This document shows positions 22,901 to 34,341 of a DNA stretch of 64,000 bases, in pieces; the first letter of the stretch is position 1; each line of letters begins with the position of its first letter. The notes beneath the pieces are model-generated. The model saw only the letters and a list, made by a program, of their open reading frames with translations, was not told where the DNA came from and made no database searches. The stretch is from Schistosoma mansoni (taxonomy: Eukaryota > Platyhelminthes > Trematoda > Strigeidida > Schistosomatidae): assembly GCF_000237925.1 (NCBI RefSeq), contig NW_017386033.1:1040379-1104378 (forward strand). Direction: 5' to 3'. Made by a program: the position numbers and the translations under genes.

Positions 22901-23205
22901 TGACTCACACACAGTACAAACATCCCATGTACCTATGTTAGTTGTTGCTTTGGTTTCTAGAGGGGACATCAGCTCCATGATTTTTTAGTAATCTCGGATT
23001 TCACAATGAGATGTTATAAGTCTTCTGAATTAAAATTCTTCAACTTTCAACAGAGAGTCTAAATGGTTTAAATTGTTTTTTGTGGTTAGCGCTTTTATAA
23101 CAAGGTTGTTTTTTACGTTATAGGGTTTCTGATCCTATGCCCAACCCTCCTCTTTTACCAGGGCTTCTGACCGGCAGTAACCGTAGAAGCGGTGCAGGTA
23201 AATGT
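19985..23205 (-). mobile_element. RTE-clade LINE (family 2), near full-span copy
   Basis: Spans from the 3' end (CTGTTAACCCTCGTGGAGC at about 20010) to the 5' UTR (CCCAACCCTCCTCTTTTACC at about 23140). Minus-strand pieces: C-terminal RT (20568-20810, GLNIHKGESKILKYNMENT), palm (20820-21245, DSQLRDQQVRFRKDQSCTDR, then YINFIDYEKAFDSMDRRTLW), linker, and endonuclease N-terminus (22775-22978). All frames are interrupted. About 370 bp of foreign sequence interrupts it at 21945-22310. It separates the Asn-rich gene from the LTR piece at 23.5 kb. Confidence 0.87.
21945..22310 (-). mobile_element. Insertion inside the LINE, possible Penelope-like terminal repeat
   Basis: The sister copy at 45480-45510 runs without interruption from TCCTTATGATGA to GCTTACTGAGGCACAG; here 370 bp intervene. 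On the minus strand the left edge holds GTCGCCGAAATACGTTGTGC, reminiscent of the hammerhead-type motif that some Penelope-like elements carry. No reverse transcriptase is seen, and I found no clear target duplication. Confidence 0.45.
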
Positions 23206-23504
23206 AAATATATCAACGGATGTACTAGTATTAATAGGATTAGCAAAACCGGTCTGGATAAATTTTTACGCATGTGAAATTAGCCAAAACGTAGGAAAAT
23301 AAACTTAGTAAAATATTGATAGTGAAAATTGTATGATAAGAAGTCTGTGAATAATTAGTTTCAATATCTAGGTAGTAAAAAAGAGATACCAAAGCGATGA
23401 AGTAAAACAAGTAAACAAACGGAGTAAAGGATGTTTTATACGAATATTCGTCAAGATTAGAACGAATAGATTGACAAAAATTGGGCGCCGAGCAAAGGAT
23501 GGAT

Positions 23505-23938
23505 TGTAGTGGAGTGCTTCGTTAATCGATCGTCTCGATAACCGTTATTATATCAATCTGAACGGTGTATAATATCAGAAGACAAAGGGAAGCAGCAACT
23601 ACATTTTTACTGACAAATAACATGGGCTAGAAGGCAGTGAGGACACTAGCAAATGTAAGTAAGCGAAGGAAAGATGACGCATAGTGGAGATGGCTGGGAA
23701 GCCAACTCGCTATGAGCAAGCATCAATCAACATTTATAGTCAGACAAAAATGAATGACAGACATGCGATGAATAAGATACGAAATGTGCATACACATGCG
23801 CTCATATAAAAAATATAGTCAAGGTCAATAAGCGAATAATTAACAAGATCAAAATACGACTCATAACATTATAGGTGAATTGGCTTGTCCAGAAACTAGA
23901 ATAAACTATGTAGGTGTAATATAGTACACGACGTTACA
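23505..23938 (-). mobile_element. LTR of family C with a short internal remnant
   Basis: 434-bp repeat, TGTAAC...ACTACA on the minus strand, with a purine-rich tract (TGTGGGGAGTAG) immediately before its 5' edge at 23939-23950. That fits a 3' LTR. Up to about 150 bp of likely internal sequence (to 24100) remains. Copies without this context are at 17100-17480 and 54525-54935. The sequence just beyond the other edge (23481-23490, CGGCGCCCAA on the minus strand) resembles part of a primer-binding site, so a 5' LTR reading is not excluded. Broken, old. Confidence 0.72.
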
Positions 23939-24109
23939 CTACTCCCCACAGGATAAAGTTTCATCAGCCCAGGGAGAAGACAGAGGTACCATAAATTTCT
24001 TCTGAGCAGTTTCGAGTTTTTTTACGTGTCCCTGTAGCTTCTGTTATAAGTAATGGACGATGTTGAGCCCCGCCCCTATTTAGATTTTTTTTTCTCAGCC
24101 TAGGTAAGT

Positions 24110-24890
24110 CGACTGATCACCGAGTGTCTACTTAATAGTATATACCAAATTGCTGTGTAGTAGTGCGTCGTTTAATTTATTAAACAAATTACGAGATTCA
24201 TCTATAGATTACAGTTATAACTGAGAACTGGTCAGCATTATGTTGTATACCATATACTGGACCAACTACGATGAATTGAATACTATTCTTGAATTAAGCG
24301 ATATGGCTGATACACTATTTTATATGAATGCACCGAATTCCATTTATTCGGTTATTGTTAATAAGTATATTAAAAATAAATAAAACTGGTTGTTTTAGTC
24401 AATGTCAATATATTAAGTTACGGGAAGGAATTCCCAGCACAAAGCATGAGTTATTTTACAAATTCGTTTTTATTGAAATTTTCACCTTTATGTTTGATCT
24501 ATTAACATTAATTTGATTGTTTCTCATTTCTTCCAAGTATAGACAAGTAGTATATCGAGGATTACAGCAGTTTCAGTAGAGTTCTTAGGTATTTAGCAAG
24601 CTTTCTTTGAAGATTTGATGAACTGATTGTGCGATCAATATACAAATTTGTGGCTAGTGAAAGCACGATTTAAAAACAGGAAGGTCAGAGAAGGAATCTC
24701 TTTTCAACGAATTTATTATCATTCTGTAGAATCGTATATATATGAAAATTTTGTAATTTTAAACCGTAATCAGTTATTATTATTCTTTAACAATTTTTCA
24801 TGATTATCATCCAGTTAGCATTATGATCTTTATGATCATTTCTTATGTATATATCTGTCAAGCGGACAAGTTTGTTCCATAATTCTGACC
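24110..24890. other. Intergenic, nothing recognised
   Basis: AT-rich; the 62-codon frame at 24328 has no recognisable content. Confidence 0.35.
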
Positions 24891-24894
24891 CGTT

Positions 24895-25060
24895 TATTAT
24901 AGGAAACCTGGAAGCACAGGATAGACGTTTCGTCCTAGTATGGAACTCCTAAGCAGTGCGCATCCACGATCCCAAATGCGGATCGCGATGTCACAGCTTC
25001 TCACCAGGACTCCAGGGAATTCATCTTGAATCTAGTCACTAGTGAGCATATGATAATTAT
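24895..25060 (-). mobile_element. Hammerhead-bearing SINE, second subfamily, degraded
   Basis: Minus strand: GCACTG, a core box reading CUUAGGA, stem II, GGACGAAACGTC and then CTGTGCTTCCAGG. The 5' stem I strand (GCACUG) and 3' strand (CUGUGC) no longer pair perfectly and the core G is changed, so it is probably inactive. Near-opposite orientation to the copy at 25090-25365. Confidence 0.65.
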
Positions 25061-25089
25061 CAGTATAAGGTTGTGGAGATTGTTGAGTT

Positions 25090-25365
25090 TAGATTGATAT
25101 CACGAATGGATCAATGTTAAACCGGTGACAAGTGGAGTTCAACCGTGTCCGTTGTGAGGCGGTTACTCACTGAAGATAATGTTGTACGCTCTCTCAATAT
25201 CGTGGGTTGGTTGAAGTTAGACATTAAAGTCGTCGAATGCCGACTCAGTGGTCTATAGGTTAAGCATTCGCGCGCGAGACAGGAGGTTCCGGGTTTGGGT
25301 CCCGCGTGCAGGATTGTGGATGCTCACTGCTAAGGAGCCCCATACTAGTATGGATTCCCTTTATT
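25090..25365 (+). mobile_element. Hammerhead-bearing SINE, second subfamily
   Basis: Starts with the head segment shared with 29925-30195 (GGTTGGTTGAAGTTAGACAT at about 25208). It then has a tRNA-like Pol III region (box A near CTCAGTGGTCTATAGG, box B GGTTTGGGTCC at about 25294), then GCTCACTGCTAAGGAGCCCC. The ribozyme 3' half is lost after CATACTAGTATGG. Confidence 0.65.
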
Positions 25366-27290
25366 TTTATTCAATGACACAATAGGTTCTTTTGATTATT
25401 TGATTTGTTTTCTCTATGAATCTTCCATCAAAAAAAGTAGAATACACAGAAAAGTAGATGGATGTAACCAATATGAGAAATGACATAATCATATGACTTA
25501 AGTGTAAAGAAGTTGCTTGCAATCACTAAACTACAGTGAATTGAGTTAAGTGATAAGAATATATTCCAATTGCGTAAAATGAAATGTTTCGTAAACCTTC
25601 ACAAGGTGTGGTAGAATTTAAATGTGAGATGATGATAATGATTTACCTGATAAAAATAGGGAATAGGTCAACTTGTAAACGAACATTGCTAATCATGAAT
25701 GAATAAATACTGTGTAAAACTGACTACGGTGGATTAAATACAAATAATCATGTAGATCAACTTCACCTATTTTATGCCTTTTATGAAATCGGATTCGTAA
25801 ACATTGGTTAGTGATGAGGGATTATAGCCTAAAGCTCATCGTTGTTGATAGTTAAATTAACACCAATACTATTATCAATAATATTATAATCACTGCTTTA
25901 TCTACCGTTATTTTTTCACGTTTGTAAGAAGAAAGTGCATTCGTTTAGTGTGAAGGTCGAACTGTTTAGTTACAATCCTATATTTAATTTTCGTTTCCGG
26001 AAATACCAAATTCAATACCAGTGACAATATTTTACGAAATCATGTGAATTATGTTAAGTGATGAACGTTCACTGTGGAACAGCTTAATTGTGTCAAATTG
26101 GCCACCTGGATACCATTATGTGACAATAAATGTCACATGAATAATGATAACCATCGACAATCTGAGATCTGTGAGCATAGTTTAGAAACCTAGGTGCTAT
26201 TGTTTTACATTTGCATTACTTTTTCATTTATAATAAATGAGTAAAAGAAACATTAGTTCTAAGTTACCATATGGTTGATCAGTGATTATCACAATATAAA
26301 CATAAAAACAATTTCTCGAAAACTTCATTCAGCCTCAAGAAAACTGGAAGACCTTTCACGTCTTCTTGTTACGGATAGCCACTTTCTTGGAGGCCTCCTC
26401 CAACAATTCGTGCTATATTCTGTGGAACCAGTAGCCACATCACAGAAGCAGATTAAATGATATTTTCCTTACTCACCACCTAAATTTTGCATAATGTGAA
26501 CTTTGAACAAAATATGGTAGGTAGCCAGGAAGCTTGCACTAGGAGCATTGCTAGTGACAGGTCTGTCATCACTAATGAAGCTTCCGAAACAAAACATTAT
26601 CATAGAAAAGGTCTAAGAACCACCTATCAGATGTCTCGCGGGCTAGGAGTCCAAAGGTTACTGACATTGCCTTCACTGACGCATCCTATGCCACTAAATA
26701 GTAGAGTGGTATTTCGATTACTACTACTACTGCTACTTTCGATCACTACAAACGCTGCAGCTCCCGACAGCAGTAAAGGGTGAATTCTCTTCATTTGATC
26801 TTTTGTCAAACGACGGAACCATGGATCTTATTCATGAACAACGCTCAGTAAATCATGGTTATGAGTTACTGATCATCTGCTTACGGTGAATAATCCATCC
26901 GCCATACGAGCATAGGAAAACAGTCGACATCCACAACCAATAGCTTGTCCAATATATTATGTGTGGGATATTTGGAGAAACATACCCTAGTCTTGATGAA
27001 GATGTCGTCATTGTCTTTCCAATTTGATGAAAATAGGCGACTACTTAGTCAATCAAACAAGATTCCATTTTTTATTTACATTTCTAATTACTTATTATTA
27101 CGTAAGTAGTAAAACGGACATTAGGAATAGTGTCACTTTAAATGATTAAATTTAATTACTGTCTTTTAAAAGAAATCTGAAAGCATATTCATGTGAATAT
27201 GACTACATATAGTCGTGGATCAAAAGTGCAGCATATCAGATTACGTAAGTTCTATTCGTCAATAAAAAATACAAACAAATGTAATCAAGT
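25365..27290. other. Intergenic, no gene identified
   Basis: Two short open frames (26275-26460 and 26487-26783) sit in somewhat less AT-rich DNA, but neither has a start context, splice sites or motifs I recognise. The rest is AT-rich. Confidence 0.35.
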
Positions 27291-27294
27291 TCAC

Positions 27295-27519
27295 TTGGTG
27301 TTGTATACTTGTATCTTCCCATTGTTATTTAGGACTGAAATTGGTCACTCTCTTGTTGGAATATGTGCATTCTGTGCGGACTGCCTCGATATTGCCTAAG
27401 GTCACAAGCTTTGTAAACAAAGATGGATAGTGGTTAGCAGTGGAATCCAGTTTGAAGCGCGTTTCGTCCTATTTGGGACTCATCAGCTGGATACACCTAC
27501 ATCTCGGAGTTGATGTGCA
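27295..27519 (-). mobile_element. Sm-alpha SINE lacking its tRNA-like head
   Basis: Minus strand: hammerhead block GTATCCAGCTGATGAGTCCC, then AAATAGGACGAAACGCGC (27450-27505), and the 3' tail down to about 27300. The CUGAUGA and GAAA boxes are intact, but the cleavage triplet region has an insertion (GCGCTTCAAACTGG). It is joined head to head with the + copy at 27520. Confidence 0.82.
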
Positions 27520-27715
27520 GGTGGCTATCAGGACTCAGTAGCTAAGTGGATAACGCGAAGGCGTTTGAAGCGAACGGTACTGCGTTCCAGTCCCAGAGTG
27601 AACATCAACTCAGAGATGCAGGCACATCCAGCCGATGAGTCCCAAATAGGACGAAACGTGCGTCCTGGACTTCATTGCTAGCCACTATCCATCTTCGCTT
27701 ATAAATGTAATCAAG
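27520..27715 (+). mobile_element. Sm-alpha SINE with hammerhead ribozyme
   Basis: Begins GTGGCTATCAGGACTCAGTA; box A/B-like text follows (AGCTAAGTGGATAACG; GCGTTCCAGTCC). The ribozyme at 27627-27680 has stem II GTCCCAAATAGGAC, GAAACGTGCGTC and CTGGAC. The core box reads CCGAUGA (second base changed), so cleavage is doubtful. Forms an inverted pair with 27295-27519. Confidence 0.85.
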
Positions 27716-28670
27716 ATATAGTAAAACAGAAAAACAGCCAACTGAGAGCACATTTAATACAGTCTATGTTCACCATTTTATTACTAAAAACCACCTCCCT
27801 TATGACCCTCTCTGGGTTTAAAATGCATGTTGTTACTAACTATCATAAGAAATACTATAGTTTCCAATGAAATTATCAATACCCGGTGTTTTTCGCGATC
27901 GAAGCACAAAGTTTAACTAGTCATCTAGTGAATCTTCGATTGGACTGATGACTTTGAACGGAACCAATATAAACAAAAATAGAATAGCACAAGTCTACTG
28001 TTTTTTCGAAAGTATAGGTCAACTATATTCTGTAAATTATCATCGCAGAATGTCGTTTGTTCAGTGGCGAATACAGCTTTGGTTACACACACAAGATTAA
28101 TTATTTCAGACTAACAAGTTAAAGGTTTGCTTCTAGCCCAGTGAAATGATAAAGAGGCAGTTTAAATTTCGAGCAACCATTATAGTATGTTTGTTATTTC
28201 TCCCCCAGGTAGGTGCTTATGAGGGTGTTGCATTCTATTTGAAGTAGGAGTTGTCCGGAACAACAATGGAAACTTCACATTTAAGCCAACAACAACTTTT
28301 TTAATGTTGGTAATTTCATTCATTTTCATTAGATCAGAAGATGGAGCATATAGATTAATAGCATTGTATTCACATGAGAAAAGAGAGATGTCAGTGTATA
28401 CTTTAAAAGAATTTCACAGCCTTTCTTAAAGTGTATTCAGCTGATCTCAGCTCGTATTGATTCATGTATGTATTTCCGTGTAGGCAGTTTAAATTCTTAC
28501 GAGAGATTTGTCAAAGCAGTAATAGGTTCTGGTAGAACGCTTGATTTAAAATATTTTTCTCATTCTAAGGTACAGCAAGATAATACGTTGATACGATAAT
28601 GAGACTATTCACATTATTTCAGATCCAGGCTTCACAACCCAGAATAGAGAACCGGATTAACAGTAGATAA
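27715..28670. other. Intergenic, nothing recognised
   Basis: No gene, RNA or repeat that I can name between the Sm-alpha pair and the Tyr-rich gene. Confidence 0.35.
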
Positions 28671-28885
28671 TACTTTATTCAACACAGTTACCAGCAGTCA
28701 CACTCAGTGAATCCGGGGTAGAAATCGATAACAATAAATGAAATCACATATTTACTAATCAGTAGGTTGATTGGCTGTTTGTCTAAACTCAATAATCACT
28801 CTCACTACTACACATCAAGTGCCCATCCAAAATTCAACATTCTATGATAATAACATTGGTCAATGAATATGTTTCTTAAAAATCA

Positions 28886-29623
28886 TCAATATAACTTCTT
28901 TTTTTTCCGTGGACGAAGAATAATATAACGTGAAGATTGACGACTTTTAATTAACTGTCTATTGTATAGAAATTCCTCATTCGAGTGAGTTTCAACTTTC
29001 TTTGACAAATACGGTTTTTTGTTATTAGCAGCTATTTTATTTTGTTCTTTATAAGAATATTTATGTAATAACATATCACTATTGTTTGCTTGTTTCTGAT
29101 TGTTTGTTTCATTCAAATTTCCATTTGATAAAGTTTCTATTGGTTTATTTCCATTAGATAAATCGAAATTATAATCAGTACCACTCTCCTGATTTGGATC
29201 AATAAATTTGTTTAGTTCAAGTTGACTTTTATCATTATCAATATGATCACCATCAAAATTAGATAAAGGTAAAACGTTATCATATTTCTTATGTTCAGTA
29301 GTAATTTCAGTAAATTCTTTTATATGTTTCAATGTTTCACTTTCAATAGTTTTAAACTTATCAATTCCAGGAATAATTAGATAATTCTTTTTAGAATATG
29401 GTCGTTGAGAATATGTATGATATTGGTAAGATTGAAGATAACTATTCAATGAATAATCAGAACTACTTAATCTATGATTCAAATAATAATAATAGGGTTT
29501 ATAATAATTCATATAATAATAATATGGTAAAAGCCTTTTGGATGTTGTAGTGTAAACTTTTCCCTGTACTGTATAATAAATCCAAATTAGATAGAATAGG
29601 ATCAATAAGCTTGTATAATACAT
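28886..29623 (-). CDS. Secreted Tyr-rich protein
   Basis: Single-exon 245-aa protein of unknown function. Residues 1-20 are a signal peptide (MYYTSLLILFYLIWIYYTVQ). Residues 33-75 are very Tyr-rich (LLPYYYYMNYYKPYYYYLNH and following). A middle section has NYLIIPGIDKFKTIE (80-94) and LKHIKEF (98-104), which may be degenerate versions of the YxxVxxPK and KHIPK blocks in the neighbouring secreted proteins; I regard that as suggestive only. The C-terminal part is polar with an arginine/lysine end (ILRPRKKKKLY). ATG 29623 is the first in frame. TTTATT at 28674-28679, a reverse AATAAA, could serve as poly(A) signal. Confidence 0.72.
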   Translation of the reverse strand: MYYTSLLILFYLIWIYYTVQGKVYTTTSKRLLPYYYYMNYYKPYYYYLNHRLSSSDYSLNSYLQSYQYHTYSQRPYSKKNYLIIPGIDKFKTIESETLKHIKEFTEITTEHKKYDNVLPLSNFDGDHIDNDKSQLELNKFIDPNQESGTDYNFDLSNGNKPIETLSNGNLNETNNQKQANNSDMLLHKYSYKEQNKIAANNKKPYLSKKVETHSNEEFLYNRQLIKSRQSSRYIILRPRKKKKLY

Positions 29624-29924
29624 AGTATCAATTTAAACAAAATAAATGTAGTACATTATTATAAACAAACATAGTTTATTGAATAAATACTTGATTACTT
29701 CCTTCTTATATAGTTATAATGATAATTACATGATTTTGATGGATAATAATTAAAATCATTAAATTGTTGTGTTGCACTTAATAATATAATGTCTGAAATC
29801 TTCATCAGCAAACATTTTCTTTTTGTTTTTTTAATTTTACTTAAATCGATAAATACCATGAAATTTATTGAGTTTTTACTGTGTTGCTAACTGAACAATT
29901 AATAGGATTTTATATAGTTGAGAA

Positions 29925-30195
29925 CATGAGTCAATTGAAGCTAGACTACCATGGAAAACCTGGAAGCACTGGACGGCCGTTTTGTCCTATTGTGGGACTC
30001 CTCAGCAGTGCGAATCCACGATCTCGCCTCACGAGATTCGAACCCAGTCTCGCACCAAAGCACTTAACTGATAGACCACTGAGCTGGTAAGCATCCAAAG
30101 GTGTTAATGTCTAACTTCAACCAATCCACGAAATAGAGCAACCATTCACCAATGTCTTCAGTGAGTTGATATCTCCCAACAGACCTGGTTGATTG
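29925..30195 (-). mobile_element. Hammerhead-bearing SINE, second subfamily, most complete copy
   Basis: Minus strand order: head (GATTGGTTGAAGTTAGACAT), tRNA-like box A and box B (GGTTCGAATCTCG), then GGATTCGCACTG-CTGAGGA-GTCC-CACAATA-GGAC-AAAAC-GGCCGTC-CAGTGCTTCCAGG, and a 3' tail. Stem I GCACUG pairs fully with CAGUGC, stem II GUCC with GGAC, and stem III ACG with CGU. CUGAGGA fits the CUGANGA core. The only core defect seen is GAAA reading AAAA. Confidence 0.8.
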
Positions 30196-30199
30196 TTTT

Positions 30200-30850
30200 C
30201 ATAGAATTAATAACTAATGGACGGTTATTTTCTTGAAGGTAAATGGTTTATTTGTGATTGTTTAGTTAGTTATCGCTGTGGATAGTACTGTTAACGTTTA
30301 ATACAAACGGAAGTAAGCTTTTTAGAATTATTTCATAAGCATAAACTCGATCCTCCTTGATAATCTTGTCTAAGATTGATTGTCTCTTCAAGATATATAT
30401 GAACTTTTATTTTTCATCAACTGTCCTGTTAGATTGATCTCTATTAATAGATTTACCATTGAATCAATTATTTCAGGGAATGCAGTATTGCCAAAAGACA
30501 GAATACTCGTGTGTATAGGTTACTCTCTTGAAGCTGTTAAGATATTGATATGTCTAAGAAATAAATGCTAGATCATGGAAAGACATAATCTGTCTCATGT
30601 AAGTAATGTTGATTAGTTATATTTTGCAACAAAAATGCAGTTGTAGACTGATATACTATACAGTCATATTGTGTATAAAATAAATTAAAATGACTCTGGT
30701 CATTCCCTCCTTTATTTGTTGGGATAGAATGCGCCAAAACTAATTATGTTTCAATCCGAAAATGTATTTAGAAAATTGTGTTTGCTAAAACTTTATTTAT
30801 TAAAATCACATAACTCATAAATCTAATATAACGGTAATGTAAATCAAACG
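30200..30850. other. Intergenic, nothing recognised
   Basis: AT-rich; the 63-codon frame at 30380 shows no family features. Confidence 0.35.
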
Positions 30851-31130
30851 AATCAGCTTCCAGATGAAGAGGAAGTTAAGAAAAGACGTTGGACGTGGAT
30901 AGGACATACATTGAGGAAATCACCAAGTGCTAACTTGGAACCCTGAAGGGAAACGAAAAAGAGGAGGGCCAATAAAACACACTGCGTCGAGAATTGGAAG
31001 CAGACATCAAAAGGATAAATAGCAACCAGAAACAAATGGAAAGGATTGTCCAGGACAGGGTTGGATGGACAATGCTGGTGAGGGGACTATTCCCCTCTAC
31101 GAGGGGTAACTGACATAAGTAAGTAGTAAG
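30850..31130 (+). mobile_element. RTE-clade LINE (family 2), 3' end
   Basis: Encodes [23 protein letters not shown] text, then [13 protein letters not shown]... and a [18 protein letters not shown] end, followed by GGGGTAACTGACATAAGTAAG. The TAAG tail at about 31117-31130 is the short tandem tail of this family. 5' truncated. Confidence 0.8.
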
Positions 31131-31134
31131 TACC

Positions 31135-32440
31135 TGTTAACATAAAGGATAAACGAACCCTACATTAAGATTTGGAAAACTGACCTCGAAGTACCACAGC
31201 GAGAAATTGTTCTGTGGAGTGATTCTTTCTAAAACCCTTACATTCTGAAAGATATAACTAAATACAAAAGTACACTTTGAGTTCCAGTTCTTTAAGATGT
31301 CTGGTCGTTTTTGAATGTTAGTGACAGATTTGACTTGAAACCAATGACTCAACAGCTTAACATTTGTAATCATTCAATGGTCGATTATCATGAATGATAT
31401 CTTCTTTTTTATTTTCATTTACATAACCTATATTTGTATTAAACTTTTACACATTACATGATTTGACTACCATATGAAATCCACAAAAAAGATAAACGAC
31501 TGAAGTTACCTTCACGTTTCCAATTTTCAACTTCTTTGCGATATCTAGCACTTCTCAGAGATTTTTCCGTGCACTACGTGAACGAATTTTGCATATAAGA
31601 GTATAATTTAGTTTAAAGATTTCAGAACTTCTAACTATCATCATATTTATATTTTCCCTCCGGTATCCCGGGAAGTCCTAGCTGACGAGTCAGCAGCTGA
31701 GGATAACTCGATATTCTTAAAATGGAATCTCTAATAAAACTTACACTCATATATACTGTACTCGCCTACTAAATAAGCGGAAAAATAACCAAAGGTATTG
31801 GATAACTCAAATATATCGATCATGGAAGACGTCACAAATAACTACAGCCTAATGAGTTAGCATAGCAGTCTCTGTGACGACAATCCATACTAAAGTTTAG
31901 TTAAAATATTATTCCTAAAAGCTATATGACTGTGATTTTACTCTAACAAAAACTTTGAGTCTTCCTTAAACTTCTGAACTTACTAGTGTAATACATTTCC
32001 AAACGATGCGAAATGTTGATCATTAAATGACCCCAATATTGAGACATTTGTTCTGTTGAGTGAATAGTAACATTCATTTTATTTATTTATTGGTTGATTG
32101 GTTACTGGGGGCCTACTTATACACTAAAGATTTCAGGTACGAAGCAGGGTCACGTATCCCACATTCTAGGTCTGAGGCTATAATATAGACTATTTTAAAT
32201 CACTGAGATTAATGGCGGTATTACAAAATTATCCTTCATAATTTAGTTACTACTCAGGAAAATATACTTATACAAACATGTATATGGAGAATTTATGCGA
32301 TAAAACGTTATAATTACATTTCTTAAGTACTATTCATTGAATGTAAAACTAAAAATCACCATTCCTGAAGGTCATGTTGTGCATATGAAGTTAAACAAAT
32401 AAGATATTCTTGTTATATCCGAACGAAGAAAAAGTGGGAT
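31135..32440. other. Intergenic, nothing recognised
   Basis: AT-rich, no gene or repeat named. Confidence 0.35.
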
Positions 32441-32516
32441 CGACAACTTCATCCCACCAAAAAAACCTCGCTGAAAAAACGCCAACCAGATTAAAAAAAT
32501 TATATATATATATATA
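32440..32516 (+). mobile_element. Family 2 LINE 5' UTR scrap followed by (TA)n
   Basis: AACGCCAACCAGATTAAA at about 32478-32496 is the complement of the 5' UTR seen at 13195-13215. A short (TA)n tract follows at 32501-32516. Confidence 0.55.
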
Positions 32517-32559
32517 CTCCAGGCTGCTCGTACTGGTTAGCGCTCCATTGGTTTGGCAC

Positions 32560-32640
32560 AGTGGCAAGATCATATAGTAGTGTTCTGATTGGCGGCTTAG
32601 TCACGTGATAAATTAACAGGGCAAATATCATACAATTCAC
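32560..32640 (+). repeat. Possible family B LTR scrap
   Basis: GATTGGCGGCTTAGTCACGT, then AAATTAACAGGGCA resembles the end of the solo LTR at 58650-58690. Short and diverged. Confidence 0.35.
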
Positions 32641-34340
32641 ATCAGAACATTTAAACTATAAATTGACTGCATAAATATTTTTATTTCATTTAGGGTCCCC
32701 TCATAGATACAATGTTAACACCAACAGTATGATTATGAGTTAATTGATAGTGTGTATACATTTTAAGGGTACTTATAAAGATAATAATGACTAAATAAAA
32801 ATGTTATTCAAGAATTTAAATGAATATGTCAGTCATAAAGTTGAAAGTTCTATCAAATAAACCGAAACAAATTATCAGTTGACTACAGAATAATTGACCA
32901 AAGATAGACAGATTAATTGCCTAGAACGGAATTAGGATTATTGAAACAAATTGTGTAACATAAAATAGTGAATATTATAAGGAATGAAAGTATCAGTCAA
33001 CCGGTCAATTAGTAACACTGATCATAAAAGTATAAGAGATGAAGAATGAGAAAAAATGTGAAAAACAAAAGTACATTTTGGGGATGGGTCATTCGATTGA
33101 TTAAATAAATAGGGCAAAGAAAGTGATCGTACCAACATCATACGGATATATGCGCAAAGTTTATCTATATGAATGGATATGGTTTATATAATACTTAGAA
33201 TCTAAAATCCTGGTGGACTGGGACAGGTTAGGTGGATTTCAATGGGCACAACTTACGGGTAACATTACATCATTATTGTTTCCAATGTGTTATGACTGAC
33301 AGTGTCCGAAATCTGATACTGATACACGGTGTTCTATGTGCTAACCCCCCACCAACTGATCGTTGTCTGAAACTATAGAAAATGTGGTTCTAAATATGCA
33401 GCAGTATGAACATTAACCATCATCGTACCTGTACTTCAGTGCATAGAAAGCTCTATAGATCAACTTTGATAAGTCTTCATCAAGATATTCAGTTGAATAT
33501 CTCTGTGCATTGTATACAATATCATCTGGCCAAAAGATTATCTTCAAAAAGCCATGACTGATCAAGATTAACTCATACAGTTTTCCATTTAATAATCCAC
33601 TGGTCTGCCTTATCTAATTCTGCCGCAGATCATCTGCCAAGGAATGTTTAAAGTTACCGGGTGCTAAGTGATTTAGACTTCAATCTTCAGGTGTATTTCG
33701 CTTTGCTGAAATATGTAGATATTTTTCGCAAATCAGTGGTAGTGGTTGTGAAGCTTGACTCTAAGTATTCTTACCGATTACATTCAGTAAATTCATTCTG
33801 AATAGGTCCCCATGTAATATCGGCCAAAATATTTTGTTAGTTACATTTCTATTGGAATTCACACCGCTTACGAACTATCAGGCGTTTGATTGTTTAAATA
33901 AGGATTTACTAAGTCAAGCCATCAGTATACTTTCTTATATTAGATAACAGACAGATTGTATTACATAAAATGTGCTATGAGATTCGACAGGCAGAGATCT
34001 AAGTCAAATGTCCAAGGAAAAACAAGCAAATGATGAAGTTGTTAGGCCATGACTGAAAATATCCTAATTATAACAGGATGAAAAGCTTATGGCACTGAAA
34101 ATATACTCGAGAAAAGTTGTAAAATCTATTTAATGTAATTCATTTCATATCACTGTTTTAGACAAAGAAGATGGACATTCGAAAACTGTGATTACATTTT
34201 GAAAGTTAGCATAATCTCTTAATAATGATGTCATTATTGCACATGACTGTTTTTGAATAATTTGATTGGTTGGTATTAATTATTTTGATTTTAGTAAAAA
34301 CGCTTGAAGCAATTCTCAAACATCTCGTTATTGTTGTCAT
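32640..34340. other. Intergenic, nothing recognised
   Basis: No open frame, RNA gene or repeat that I can support. Confidence 0.35.
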
Positions 34341-34341
34341 T

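Noticed and set aside
26487-26783. A 98-codon frame with a leucine run
   Set aside because: No signal peptide at its start, no splice or family evidence; the leucines come from a CTACTACTACTACTG repeat.
31670-31720. CTGACGAGTC resembling a hammerhead core
   Set aside because: No GAAA box or cleavage triplet at the needed distance.
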